Below, one piece after another: positions 45,897-57,339 of a stretch of DNA of 64,000 nt. Source of the DNA: Epiperipatus broadwayi (lineage: Eukaryota; Onychophora; Udeonychophora; Euonychophora; Peripatidae); assembly GCA_028023455.1 (NCBI GenBank), contig JAQFVV010000258.1, positions 1,294,501 to 1,358,500 of the forward strand, in the 5' to 3' direction. Every line of letters begins with the position of its first letter. The first letter of the stretch is position 1. A program made the translations under genes and the position numbers. Below the pieces are notes generated by a model. The model was not told the DNA's origin, ran no database searches, and was given only the letters and a program-made list of their open reading frames with translations.

Positions 45897-47994
45897 TGTA
45901 ACGATATATAGATATGTCGTTACATTAATTTAAAAGAAAAACAAAGTTCGCAAATAAAAATAAATGTATTAAAAATCTATAAAAAAACTAGACATTAAAA
46001 TTAAAATGTTGTTAAATATATATATTCGCACAGATGCTAAACTTTAAAAATATTTTTTTTTTATATATATAAATAAAAAAAGGTATTTGAACGTATTTTT
46101 TTTTTTGATAAAAAAATACAAGAGTTAAATATTAAAATATTTAATATAAGTTAAAATAAAAACAGGTATTAATTAATTCCTGTAATCTATAAATGGAAAT
46201 GATTGTTTATTATTTGAAAAACAAGCTAGCCCTCAAGGCTCTTATGTAATTAAAGGGTCAGATGGAAATTAGATAAGAGAAATTAGCTTGACCAATGGAA
46301 GCACCAAGCCTTGGCTCGGACCCTAACAAAAGTGATGGATTGGTGACGTTTTGTTGTTTGAATCCGTGTGGATAATATAAAAAGGAGAAATATTGAGTAT
46401 TGGGCAGTTCCAGCTGTTTGTTTTGAGAGATGGGGTAGGACGCACATACCTCACTCTCTCTCTATTTTAAAAATGAACTGATTGAGATACCGAAAGGAAC
46501 CAGCTAATGCCACCTCCAGAACATTATCTTCTAAACGAGACGTCACGGGAATATAAAACAAGAACCTGGACTCTGCTACTGTAAGCTATTAACAATGAAC
46601 TTAAATTTTTTTTTAAATAATTAAGAACTTTCGTGAAAGCAATTTAAATGTTAAAATGGAATTTCTATTTGACCTTTAAGTTTAAAATCAATTGATGTTT
46701 AATTTTATATGTTTGTTATTGATAAAAAAATCATTTCCATTTATTTTAATTGTATAAATTATTTATTGTTTAAATTTTAAATATATGAAATTTAAGTTGT
46801 TTATAGACGCTTGCATGGATTCGTTTGCGGTTAATTATATTTTGGTTTTCATATTTGATCAAAATATATAGACATTCGATAAATAATGATACCTTACGGT
46901 GAGTATCTAAAATGTATTTATTCGGATGTCTTTTAAGTTATTGGTGACAACGCAAGTATCTTATGGTGAATACTATTGGGTTACTTATAAGTTTCCCTCT
47001 GCGATTGTCGGTATCAATAATTTTGTATTTTGATCTTTATGCTTATTTTGAAATGTTTTTGACCGTGGAATCTATTAATCGATCTATACCCAACATTTTA
47101 AAACAAATTGTATAAAAGTTATCTGTGCGAACATATCTAAATGATAAATTTAAGTCAGTGACTATATAGTTTTGTAAGGTTATATTAAGGGAGGGTAATC
47201 TTAGGTTATTTGTTTCGTGGTTGAATTGGCTCAATGGTTTCGATATATTTATGTAGGTAGTAAATGTAGCAGGAGATCCGCCATGTGCAGGATTACATAT
47301 ATACGCCGCACACCCTCTGTTGCCTATGGAATTGGATAGTAAGACGCAAGACGCAATCCTTTTATGTTTATTGTTCTACTCGCCATCAGAAGTAGCATTC
47401 CTGGTGGTGGAGAGCAACAATGTCTTCTCACTATACTGTTCAGTTGTGCATTCCTGACAGTATAGTCTATTTAGTGTCGTTGTATTTTCATGCTACATTG
47501 AATACATAAGTGTATCGGATGGTTGGCGTCAGTTTGACTTTGAATTTTTAGCCTAGGGTTAAATAAGGGAAGAATATTGTCTTTTCAAATGCAGATCTAT
47601 GTAGCCTATTCATACCCGACCCTCTAAATAAAATATTAAACATTATAGCAAGCTATTTTAAATGTAAAATTAAAAGTTAATATAAAAATCTAAATGTTAA
47701 ACTTATTCCTCGAGTTTAGAATGATTTTATATGTGCGTAAATAAATATTTTTCTGTGTTAATTTCTGGCAGTGGCTTTTATTATTTTTTTATATTTATAT
47801 CTAAATTTATAGATTTTTATCTCTGCGTCTCCACTGAGCTAGTGACAATGGGCTAACGATCTAAATATGTAAATAAAGTGGAATCCTAACAGCGCGTATC
47901 TGCCTACTTTATAAATTTTTCTAGGCTCAAATGTCTAGATGGCGCCCTTGGTAATGCGGTGCGGTGCGATCTCCCACTTCGTTTGGATCATTAT
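45897..47994 (+). mobile_element. 2.1-kb LTR-like element, copy Y
   Basis: Starts TGTAACGATATATAG, whose first 28 bp are nearly palindromic (TGTAACGA and TCGTTACA), and ends about GGATCATTAT, homologous to both ends of copy X at 32684-34723. Flanks are TA repeats, so a duplication of TATAT or ATAT is likely but not provable. No coding capacity. CCAAT and TATA boxes near 46292 and 46376, AATAAA near 47874, and TGGCGCCC at 47939-47946 fit a retrotransposon control region. Confidence 0.6.
46292..46383 (+). promoter_or_regulatory. CCAAT and TATA promoter block of the LTR-like element
   Basis: CCAAT at 46292-46296 and TATAAAAA at 46376-46383. Both motifs and much of the sequence between them are conserved in copy X, followed in both by GAGAAATATTGAG, so transcription probably starts about 30 bp downstream. 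Confidence 0.5.
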
Positions 47995-48232
47995 AATATA
48001 TATATATGTATATTAAGATAGCCAATCTTCATACTTTAATGGATAGGCTTCAATCTACTCCACAATCCAACTCTTCAACCATTCATCCAATTGAAAATCT
48101 GATGATGGAATTCTCAAAGGCCACCCTGAGGCCGAGATTCTTGTCATTTGCTTTAGAAATTGATGTAAACTACATTTAATATAGTTTAAATTAATTGATA
48201 AGTTGTAAATACACCCAAATACATTTTAAAAA

Positions 48233-48751
48233 TGACGTGTATGCATCAAATAAATGAGACTTTAGACAGATTTGAGTAAGTTAAATTATTAGTTTAATTT
48301 CCAGCAAATTACAATTTATACATTACTGTTACAAACATTGGCAGAAGCACTCCTTTAAAGTTGGTATCATAGATCTACCCGTTAGGGCCACTGTAGTCTA
48401 GCTTTTCTACTAAAGCTCCCTATTCTCCCTCTACATCCCCCTTATATACCCGACTTCAGGAGTCCCAACAAAACATTCCATAAATACCTCTTCTTATATG
48501 GTCTGATAGCTGAACTCTTCGCTAGTCCTTATGGGTTTTGATTTATCCCCATTTTTATCTTATAAGGCGAGGCATTTTTATAAGTACATTTTACTTAACT
48601 TTAAACCCATATATGGTTATTTCTACATGACAATTTACATTAATAATTCCAATAATTTTATTATACATATTATTTATGAATCTTTAATTTTACACTATTA
48701 TTTACATAAAGAATTTCAACAATCTTAAATCAACTTGTCCAGGACACTACA
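48233..48751 (-). repeat. 3-prime LTR of the Ty3/gypsy element
   Basis: 519 bp. On the plus strand it begins TGACGTGTATGC and ends GGACACTACA, and it matches 52782-53300 at about 97.5 percent. A small ORF at 48531-48728 (65 codons) recurs in the other LTR and is not a gene. Confidence 0.93.
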
Positions 48752-48765
48752 CTCCTCCTCCCACT
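48752..48765 (-). other. polypurine tract
   Basis: The minus strand reads AGTGGGAGGAGGAG directly before the 3-prime LTR, the position and composition of the plus-strand primer. Confidence 0.85.
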
Positions 48766-48778
48766 CCAGAAGTATCCG

Positions 48779-51575
48779 TTATTTCACAAAGTCTCTAAGG
48801 TATGCCGGTGGTTTTCTATTTCGTCTTGGGTGATGGTATCTTTGCTCATATCTTGATTGCTTCCTTTCACTTGAAATACCCATTTCTGGCTGTTCTTTGC
48901 TCCTCAATGGTTCTCTAGTCTCTGGTGCAATATCTGGTTCACAAGTTTCTGATTCTAATTCTGGGTTAGCAACTTGGATTTCACTGATCTCTGGCTCAGT
49001 CTTTTTTGATTTATTCTGGTTGGGGTCTCTGCTTTCCCAGCTCAGATGACTATGGTGGTGAATGTGGTTAAAGTGTCTTCTGCATACTATCTCATCTTCT
49101 GTTTGTACTGTCGCAATGTTCCTTGAAGATATGCTGACTATTTTGCCTTTAATCCAGATTTTCCATAGACAATCTCTAATCCACACCTTCTCACCAATGA
49201 TGAAACTCTCATGCTCTGGTTCTCCATTTTTCTTGGATTATTCAGGCAGTAACAAGTTTAGCTCTGTCCTCAATCTTTGCTTCAGGAATAATTCGGCTGG
49301 TGATTTTCCGCTTGCTGCTGTTGGGGTGGCATGTTGCTGCAAACGTATTTGGTCTAATGCTTCCAGTATCTTTGCAGAGTTTTTCTTCTTTAGTGCATTT
49401 TTTAGCTGTTTTACTGCATTTTCAGCAAACCCATTGCTTTCAGGGTGATATGGTGGTGAGTGGATATGCCTAATACCTCTGGTCATCAAATACTCCTCAA
49501 ATTTTGATGATGCAAACTCTGTACCATTGTCTGTGACTAGTGTTTTCAGATATCCTTGTGTTGCGAATATCAAACTTAATTGTTTTATGACTTCATCTGT
49601 CCCAGTATTTTTTATGACACTGTATTCTATCCAGTGTGAGTAAGCATCGACCAGTGCTATGTATCCCATAAAAGGGCCAACAGGATCTATGTCAACATGC
49701 TCCTAAACTCTCATTGCTGGTGGCCATGAACTATATTCCTTCTTTTTCTGTCCGGTATTTACTTGACAGTCTACATAGCTTTTTGTGGATGCTTCAATCT
49801 CTTCATTCAGTTTTGGCCACCAAACATAGCTTCTTGCTAGTGCCTTCACATGCACTATGCCGGGATGTCTGCCGTGAAGTAAACTTAGGACTGTGTTTTG
49901 GCCTTTTGGAGGTATCACAACTCTGTCACCATTGAGGATGCAACCCTTGCAGATTGATAGTTGGGCACGTGCATTCCAGAATGCTGTTGGTAAATTTTTA
50001 GATTTTCTGATGGGCCAACCCTTACTGATCCAGCCCTTAAGTATTTGGTAGCCTGCGTCAGCATCTGTCCATTCAGCTATGTGTCTACTATTCACTACTT
50101 TCAATTCCCAATCATCAACGTAATTGACTTCGATGGTAGGTTTTTCTTCTTCTGAGGCATCCAGCAATCTTGACAATGCATCAGCATGTTGTATCATTTT
50201 TCCACCCCTATATTGCAGTTCATAGTCATAAGCAGACAGTATGGTAATCCAGTGTAACATCTGTGGACTCAGTTGATCAGGAATAGAGTTCACCTTTGCA
50301 AATATTCCCAACAATGGTTTATGATCTGTGGTTATGGTAAACTTCCTTCCATATAAATACTGATGGAATTTCTTGATTCCAAAAACTATTGCCAATGACT
50401 CCTTATCTATTTGACTGTAATTTCTTTTGGCACTAGATAGAGTCCTTGAGGCATAAGCTATTGGTCTTTCGCCATCAGAAGTGGGATGTGTTAGCACTGC
50501 ACCTACTCCATACTCTGATGCATCTGTTGTCAATCATAATTCTGCCTTGTTATCATAATGCACTAGTAGTTTCTCTGATGTTAGAAGGCCTTTTGTTTTA
50601 TTAAAAGCATTCTTGTGTTCTGATGTCCATTCCCAGATTTGATTCTTCTTCAGCAAATTGAACAATGGTTGAGTGACATGGGCTTTCCCTCTTAGGAAGG
50701 TCTCAAAGTAGCTGATAAGTCCCAGGAATGCCTGAAGTTTCTTCATGTTCCTTGGTCTAGGTGCATTATTCACCGCAATTGTTTTCTCAGGTGCTGGAGA
50801 TTTACCCTGTCCGGCTATTATGTGTCCCAAAAATTTAAGTTTCTGAGTGATCCATACACATTTATTGGCATTCAGCGTTGCTCCAAATTTCTCCAATCTC
50901 CTGCACACTTGGATGACTCTATCTCTGAGGCTTTCCTCAGAGTCAGCTGTAATAAGGATATCATCATAGTATGGGATGACTCCTGTCAGTCCTTTTACCA
51001 AATGATCGATCTTTGCTTGGAAAATGTTAAGAGCCACAGTAATCCCAAAAGGAAGTCGATTATATCTAAATAACCCTAGATGTGTTGTTATTGTCAGCAA
51101 CTTCGATGTTTCTTCACTTACAGGTATTTGATGAAATGCAGCATGGAGATCCAAGTTTGGCAAAATATGAAGTCTTCTCCAAAAGGGCTAGAATCTCCCT
51201 TGTGTTTGGGACTGGGTATGCGCTTTTACACAAATTTTTATTTATTGTCCCTCTATAGTCTCCACAAAGATGCACCTTGCCATCTGGTTTGATCACTACT
51301 ATGATTGGAGTAGCTGAATCTGCATCTTCAGTTGGGCTTTTAATACCCTTTTGCATGAGGTCATTCAGTGCTTCTTTCATCTTGCTCTGCTGTGCGTATG
51401 GTACCTTTCGGCTTTTGCATATTACAGGTGTTGCATGCTCCTTTAACTCTAGTTGCACTGGTGTCATTTGTATTTGATCTAAACTTGAACTAAATAGAAG
51501 TGGGAATTTACTTTGAATTTCTTTACCAATTTTGATTTTTTTTATTACATTGATTGTGATTCCCAGTGGTCGGAA
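48779..51575 (-). pseudogene. Ty3/gypsy pol: RT, RNase H, integrase (mutated)
   Basis: Continues in the gag frame. RT starts with VPYAQQSKMKEALNDLMQKG, KPDGKVHLCGDYR and, after a 1-nt frameshift near 51150, LDLHAAFHQIPV. The catalytic motif is YYDDILI (near 50960). RNase H begins TTDASEYGVGAVLTHPT, with TTDHKPLLGIF. The integrase zinc region has LHGRHPGIVHVKALARSYVW, then SYVDCQ, where Tyr stands at the first of two expected zinc cysteines. The core shows VDAYSHW, VTDNGTEF and NGFAENAV, giving Asp, Asp, Glu. The C-terminus ends RRNRKPPAYLRDF. In-frame stops at 50536-50534, 49705-49703 and 49240-49238. It would copy and insert the element; not functional as it stands. Confidence 0.9.
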
Positions 51576-52661
51576 CTAGTTTTTGCTGATTAGTGGGTTT
51601 ATTTGCTTATACACTATAAATAATGGTAGCATTCTGCTGATCACATTTAATTTTACTCTCACTAAAACTCTTCCGACGATCTCAACCGTGTTTCTGTTGA
51701 CGTCTCTAGCGCAAACTTCAGTCTTCTCGATTTTTTTAGAAAAACTGCTTTCTTTAGAAATGTTCTTCCAATATCTTAAGGATATCAAAGATACTCCCGA
51801 GCTACTATCTATTTCCATTTTAAAATGCCTTCCTTCTATGTATACTGTTTGTTTAAATTCAGACCTTTTGCTCTTTAATGATTTTATATCGTACATTTCT
51901 GGGGATTGTTTACTTAATTTTGATTCATCGAAATTCTTCACCAGAGGTCCTCGTAATCCATGGCTTGACTGTTTGCATTGTACTTGATCACAATTCCGCT
52001 CGAGGTGTCCTGGTTTTCCGCAGTGGTAACATAGGCGATTGCACCTATAATCTTTCTGATTTCTGCCTTTCTCTTCTCGCTCGACTGTTCTCTGAATTGA
52101 CTGGTACTGCATACGCTGTGATGTGTTGATTACATATTCCTTTGCTTGGTCGATTACTAATTCGTGTGCCATTCCCCTTTTTATTGCTTCCTTATACATT
52201 GTTGTAGAGTCTGCTAATAAATGTTCATGGAATTTTGTTTCATATATTCCCAGTAATAATTGTTCCAGAAGTGCCTCTTCTAAAAACTGGCCATAAGCAC
52301 AATTTTTTGCTAATTTGCGTAGTGCCGCATCATATTCTTTAAAAGTTTCATTTTTTCCCTGTCGTCGTAGTCTAAAATGTAATCTGGTGATATGTTTTGA
52401 CGGTAGAGGGCAGAACTCTGCAGTTAATTTCATGACTACCTCGTTATATTGTAACATCTCAGGCTCAACTGGCTCACACAAATGATTGGCTATTTCCAAA
52501 ACTTTTATTCATGCAAACCCCAAAAGAGTAGCTATTTTTATATCATTTTCCTTGACGCTATTTACCAAAAAATGTTTTTCTACTAGTTTTACATATAATG
52601 GACAGTTACTTGGATTTTCAACATTGAAGTCTGCTATTTGCAATTGTATGTTGGCAGCCAT
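51576..52661 (-). pseudogene. Ty3/gypsy gag and protease (mutated)
   Basis: The ATG at 52661 opens MAANIQLQIADFNVENPS. An in-frame TGA at 52511-52509 breaks the frame, which continues to a TAG at 51578-51576. Capsid-like residues (FCPLPSKHITRLHFRLRRQG) precede the zinc knuckle CYHCGKPGHLERNC (C-x2-C-x4-H-x4-C, near 52010). The protease region reads FKMEIDSSSGVSLIS: the third position of the active-site triplet, normally Gly after Asp-Ser/Thr, is Ser. Gag packages RNA and the protease matures it. Reading continues in the same frame into pol after the TAG, so the family probably used one gag-pol frame. Confidence 0.9.
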
Positions 52662-52759
52662 TTTTGACACATGAATTTATCTCAGGTCGCGGTTCCCTTT
52701 TTTGGTTTGATACTGAAATCCGACGTATGTTTGCTGTTCCCAAAATTTGTCTACTGTGA

Positions 52760-52777
52760 TCCTGTTCAACTGCGCCA
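52760..52777 (-). other. primer-binding site
   Basis: The minus strand reads TGGCGCAGTTGAACAGGA starting 4 nt after the 5-prime LTR; TGG complements a tRNA CCA end. The tRNA used is not determined here. Confidence 0.75.
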
Positions 52778-52781
52778 GCTT

Positions 52782-53300
52782 TGACGTGTATGCATCAAAT
52801 AAATGAGACTTTAGACAGATTTGAGTAAGTTAAATTATTAGTTTAATTTCCAGCAAATTACAATTTATACATTACTGTTACAAACGTCGGCAGAAGCACT
52901 CCTTTAAAGTTGGGTATCATAGATCTGGCCGTTAGGGCCACTGTAGTCTAGCTTTTCTACTAAAGCTCCCTATTCTCCCTCTACATTCCCCTTATATACC
53001 CAACTTCAGGAGTCCCAACAAAACATTCCATAAATACCTCTTCTTATATGGTCTGATAGCTGAACCTTCGCTAGTCCTTATGGGTTTTGATTTATCCCCA
53101 TTTTTACCTTATAAGGCAAGGCATTTTTATAAGTACATTTTACTTAACTTTAAACCCATATGTGGTTATTTCTACATGTCAATTTACATTAATAATTCCA
53201 ATACTTTTATTATACATATTATTTATGAATCTTTAACTTTACACTATTATTTACATAAAGAATTTCAACAATCTTAAATCAACTTGTCCGGGACACTACA
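52782..53300 (-). repeat. 5-prime LTR of the Ty3/gypsy element
   Basis: 519 bp, pairs with 48233-48751. Differences are scattered single substitutions and two compensating 1-bp indels, as expected from drift after insertion. Confidence 0.93.
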
Positions 53301-53332
53301 AAAAAAAGTCCAAGTAGACGTGAAAAAAATAC

Positions 53333-53407
53333 AGCGTTGGGAAGTCGAATGGTCAGCGCAGTCTGCTTTAGAAGCAGTTGTCCGGGGTTCGCTTCCCAGT
53401 CTATGCT
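53333..53407 (+). other. degenerate tRNA-like sequence
   Basis: Contains an anticodon-arm-like hairpin CTGC-TTTAGAA-GCAG (TAG at the anticodon place), a D-arm-like AATGGTCAGCGCAG, and a T-arm-like CGGGGTTCGCTTCCCAG. The acceptor stem does not pair and the T loop lacks the usual A. Probably a tRNA pseudogene or SINE head. Confidence 0.4.
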
Positions 53408-53409
53408 TT

Positions 53410-54232
53410 GACACATGAAAAAAAATACATTTTTGTTTGTGTTGATGAGAGGGAACACTGATTTGGGGGGGGGGACGTCTATCTACGAGACATGGAAAAA
53501 ATTTTCTCTTCGTTCTAAAAGGTTAATAAGTAAGAAAGAAAATTTCTTATAAAATATTTTGAAACAAATTTATTGAGTTAATTTTTTTTTTTCTCATAAG
53601 TTTTATTGAGTTAACTTTAATAATATTCTGATTATAGTTATATTTATTATGAATACGTAAACGTCTAATCATCTTGTCCTGGAAACATTTGCTCTAAACT
53701 TTCGGGAAACTATAATTATTATTATATTGAATGAATTATAATATGTAGATATATTTAAAGAGGTTATAATAAATGTCAATTATATTTGTCATTACTATTG
53801 AAGGAATTGTCATATTTAATTATATGAATGGAAAAATTAATGTCAATGAAAACAAATAGAATACGTGAATTAAAATGCTAGTACAATGTTTTTAAAGAAA
53901 ATATAAAAAAAAAAATAATAATAAAGTTAAAAAAATAATATTTATTAAATATGACTCTTTTATAATTGCTACTTTTGACTTTCGTGTTACTCAAAACAAT
54001 TAGTTTATTTATTATTTTAACAAAGTTATTAAAATTACATTAAGAAACAGACGTTATCTTAAGTCACAAAATTACTCCTGCCAGTGAACTAGTCAAAAAT
54101 TTTTTAAACCATTTAAAATGTACCTTGATATCATAATATTGATGAGAATTAAATATAAATTTCTAGTTTATAATGAAAATGGAAAATTATTTATTGTACT
54201 ATGCATATTACGCTGCTGAACATATAATCATT
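53410..54232. other. unassigned DNA
   Basis: Holds a 10-G run near 53465-53475 and A+T-rich sequence; nothing else supported. Confidence 0.45.
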
Positions 54233-54240
54233 CCTTAAAG

Positions 54241-54726
54241 CAGGGGTGGGCAATTGTTTTGGCTCGAGGGCCACAGAGATTGGTGGAGGGCCGCATCGGG
54301 GGCCACTTTGTAAAAGCGAAGGTTAGCGGAGGGCCACACCTTTTTTTCATGATGCAATAAACACACTGCTTTATTCCCTGTATTACCAAAGAAATATTTG
54401 TTTGTCCAGTCTTCATTAAACACATGACATTCATCACCGATTTTTCGGAGGGTTCATGGTTTCACTAAAGTTGGAAATGTATATATTTGCTAATGCAAAG
54501 ACAAAATTGAAATTAACTAGATCAACTGGAAAAGCCCTGTGCATAGTATCTACACTGTGCATGTGTATTGATGTGGCCATCCTAGTGGAAAATAATAGAC
54601 GAATCTTCGGTCGTGCACAGGAAGAAAATCTCAGTTCAAGATTATTTTCCTGATTGTCTTGGAGGGCTGCATAAAAACTCTTAGAGGGCCACATGTGGCC
54701 CTCGGGCCACTATTTTCCCACCCCTG
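54241..54726. mobile_element. hAT-like nonautonomous element, 486 bp
   Basis: Perfect 8-bp duplication CCTTAAAG (54233-54240 and 54727-54734). Ends are CAGGGGTGGGCAA and, in reverse, CAGGGGTGGGAAA, with GAGGGCCACA blocks inside both ends. No transposase: ORFs 54228-54437 and 54434-54694 are readings of the repeat. It sits at the edge of a family B repeat. Confidence 0.85.
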
Positions 54727-54734
54727 CCTTAAAG

Positions 54735-55400
54735 GATTATTACATTTTCATTTACCATCGTCAAACTCCCCCCATTCACAACTTTGAAGCCATCCATTTT
54801 AGATAAATACAGTAATGATTATTACTAATCACTTTCAAAACTAGAGATTATCTCTAACACAGATTTAAACTTTAAACCTCAGTTAAAGATTAATATATCT
54901 GATTTTTAAAATTTACACACATGAAGTTATTCACCTTTCTCTATCCCGTATGTAATATCTTTATAGATATAATAAACATCTTCACACTTCCCCATTCTTT
55001 TCAAATTTAATATAAATAAAGATATAATAAAAGACAAATGACCCTGTTATATTAATCTTTAACTGAGATTTGAAGTTTATAACTGTGCCAGAGACAATCT
55101 CTAGTTTGGAAACTGATTAGTAATAATCATTACTGTATTTATCAGAAATGGATGGCGTCAAAGTTGTGAGTGGAGGAAGTTTGACAAAGGTAAAAGAAAA
55201 TGTGACAATTTACTTTAGATAAATACTTTGCATATAATAGAGATATAGAGACCTGGGCCAACTGATGAGTGCTGATTCAGCTTGAAATGCATCTTGGGGG
55301 TCATTTGTCTTTTATTATATCTTTATTTATACGAAATTTGAAAAGAATGGGGAAGTGTGGGGGTGTTTATTATATCCTTAAAGGATTATTAACATTTTCC
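54735..55400 (+). repeat. hammerhead repeat family B, palindromic copy
   Basis: Left arm about 54760-54900 and right arm about 55046-55190 are reverse complements with moderate drift (blocks TAATAATCATTACTGTATTTATC and GGATGGCGTCAAAGTTGTGA). Between them an inverted fragment starts GGGTCATTTGTC at about 55042 on the minus strand, about 5 nt after the ribozyme cleavage position. The plus-strand copy continues through a complete ribozyme to about 55370. Confidence 0.7.
55250..55302 (+). ncRNA. hammerhead ribozyme, family B
   Basis: CTGATGA 55262-55268, GAAA 55284-55287, predicted cut after C55293 (AUC). Stem I CCAA/TTGG, then GACC/GGTC past a TGGG/G internal loop. Stem II TGCT/AGCT has a mismatch at its base. 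Core complete. Confidence 0.75.
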
Positions 55401-57011
55401 AAACTTATTCGGATGCATATATAATTTGTATGAATTCTTTTAACACATTATATTAATGGATTTGCGAAATGCAATCTTTGATAAGAATTAAAAAACTTAC
55501 TCATCATTATTTATCGGATTATTATTATTAAAAGAAGACTCTGAAATCAGGAAAAAATATATGGATTAATAGGTATTTTAACATGGAAAGTGTATGTGAA
55601 TGATATTTGTATAAAGTGAACAGTGATATGTACAACTGGAATATGGAAATATTTACGCTTTTCTAATGAACACTATAATGTAATGAAAAGCAAGAACTGA
55701 ACTGTGAACGCCAATGAATAAAAGCATTAAGTATTATTTTTAGTTATCTTGCGCAAGATGGGAAAAGGTTTTAAAATGTGTGTTTATTTATTATATATTT
55801 CATTTCTGATCTATTTCATGTTTAATAGTGATATGCAGACCAGTATTATATTATATGTTGTGTTAATTATTAATGAAAGTGAAGTAATATAATGTACTAT
55901 TTAATTTAAAAGGGATGGATGATGACCATTAGTGATCATTATTATTATCATCATTGGTTTTTTTTTCTCCTTAAGATAGAAAATAATAAGTTTAATATTA
56001 TTTAAATATTAAGATGATGAAAATCATTATTATTATTTAGGATGAGATATGGCATATATTATTATATTTAGTAAATTTTACATTACAATTTTAAAATTAG
56101 TTTATCAGCCTAATTAACTAATATTGAGTTCAAGTAAATGAAATAAAAGAAAGAAAATGCTAATAATATGAATAACTTGCAAATTGATGATTAGTACGAA
56201 ATTGTATTGGATTTATGTGCATATGGTAAAACATATTTGTCTGTTTGTTATTAATGCTAGTAACCATTTTATGGCTAGAGTTTGAGTGGTTACTTTGTCT
56301 CACCCAAGAAAAGAATATGAAAAGAAATGGAATTAAACCAGTGTCTGATGGCATGTATTCTCATTGAGGAATTGATACCTCTCATGTTTAAACCTACAAT
56401 TTTACATTTCATGTTGAGATTTGGAGGAGACACCACTATTAGTTACTGCTGGCTGGTTAGTGATTTGATGAGTTGATTTCGTTTAGGTGTAGGATAAATT
56501 TCATGTGAGGATTGCTCTGAGATAATTGGTGGGAGGAATTGAATTGTTTTGGGTATTGTAGCTTCTCTGGAACTTCCAGAGTTGGATTGTTATCAAAAGC
56601 TGATTTTTTCACTTTTTTCCCATAATTCTGTATTTTGTGAATCAAAAAGAAAAAAAAAAGATCTATCTTCGGAATTGTCTTTTGCTGGTTCAGTGGATTT
56701 TCTTTTTTTGTTTACTGAGGATAGGAAGTTTTCTTCATAATAAATTTTATTTTTTATTCATTCAAGAAAGTTTTTGTCATTCTCTTTGTTTGAAAATAAG
56801 TAAATAATCATCAATCTTTTTTTTCCCTCCAAGATACTGTTTTTTCTTATGTTTATTAATATTTTCTATAAAATTATTTATATAATTGTTGTCCAAATTT
56901 CCACTTAACTGAACCTACCATTAATAAGCCAAATTCAAATGCAGCTTGTTAATTCTTTTAAAATGTTTGTTGATATTTTTTGGTATTTATTTAGTGTTCT
57001 AGAGTTATGTT
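55401..57011. other. unassigned DNA
   Basis: No gene supported. ORFs at 56160-56354, 56457-56645 and 56549-56740 lack recognisable domains, and two of them overlap on opposite strands. A+T-rich with a T-run near 55960. Confidence 0.4.
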
Positions 57012-57245
57012 TAGTGTCACATCAATATTAATAGATATAATAAACACCTCCGCACTTCCCCATTCTTTTCAAATTCATATAGATAAAGATATAATAAAAG
57101 ACAAATGACCCCCAAGATGCATTTCGTGCTAAACCAGCACTCATCAGTTGGCCCAGGTCACTATCTCTCATATATATCTCTATTATATGCAAAGTATTTA
57201 TCTCGAGTAAATTGTTACATTTTCATTTACCATTGTCAAACTCCC
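57012..57245 (-). repeat. hammerhead repeat family B, minus-strand copy
   Basis: Matches 55190-55370 in reverse complement: the TTATATGCAAAGTATTTATC block upstream, the ribozyme, then GAAAAGAATGGGGAAGTG downstream. Non-palindromic here. Confidence 0.75.
57107..57159 (-). ncRNA. hammerhead ribozyme, family B (closest to consensus)
   Basis: The minus strand carries CTGATGAG (from 57147), stem II GTGCT/AGCAC closed by loop GGTTT, CGAAA, a minimal stem III (AT/AT around GC), AUC cleavage, stem I CCAA/TTGG and GACC/GGTC past a bulge. All core positions and the usual G-C at the base of stem II are present. Confidence 0.83.
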
Positions 57246-57339
57246 TCTATATATAATATCCATATTTATAAAATCTAGTTTATATTTTTTATATTTCTTT
57301 ACTGGAACATTTAATTCATTGTTATTTCTAATAATATCT

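Larger units (their letters stand above)
45668..48150 (-). repeat. hammerhead repeat family A copy, split by the LTR-like element
   Basis: 45668-45896 (3-prime part and ribozyme) and about 47995-48150 (upstream part, with AATCTTCATACTTTAATGG and GAAAATCTGATGATGG blocks) are contiguous in the intact units at 37466-38200. The 2.1-kb LTR-like element interrupts them at a TA-rich site. Confidence 0.8.
48233..53300 (-). mobile_element. Ty3/gypsy LTR retrotransposon, structurally complete
   Basis: Two 519-bp LTRs (TG...CA), a primer-binding site, a gag-protease-RT-RNase H-integrase coding region in one orientation and a polypurine tract occur in canonical order. The element is flanked by AAAAA on both sides (48228-48232 and 53301-53305), consistent with a 5-bp duplication although the site is an A-tract. 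The LTRs differ by about 13 substitutions and 2 indels by hand count (about 2.5 percent), so insertion is fairly recent. No env-like ORF. The coding region has five in-frame stops and one frameshift. Confidence 0.92.

Noticed and set aside
49062-52674. Plus-strand ORFs across the Ty3/gypsy element (for example 49062-49448, 51583-51987)
   Set aside because: Shadows of the minus-strand gag-pol; no independent domains.
53333-53407. Functional tRNA gene
   Set aside because: The anticodon and T arms look plausible, but the acceptor stem does not pair and the T loop is atypical; kept only as a tRNA-like sequence.
54228-54694. ORFs over the hAT-like element
   Set aside because: They read the terminal and internal repeats of a short noncoding element.
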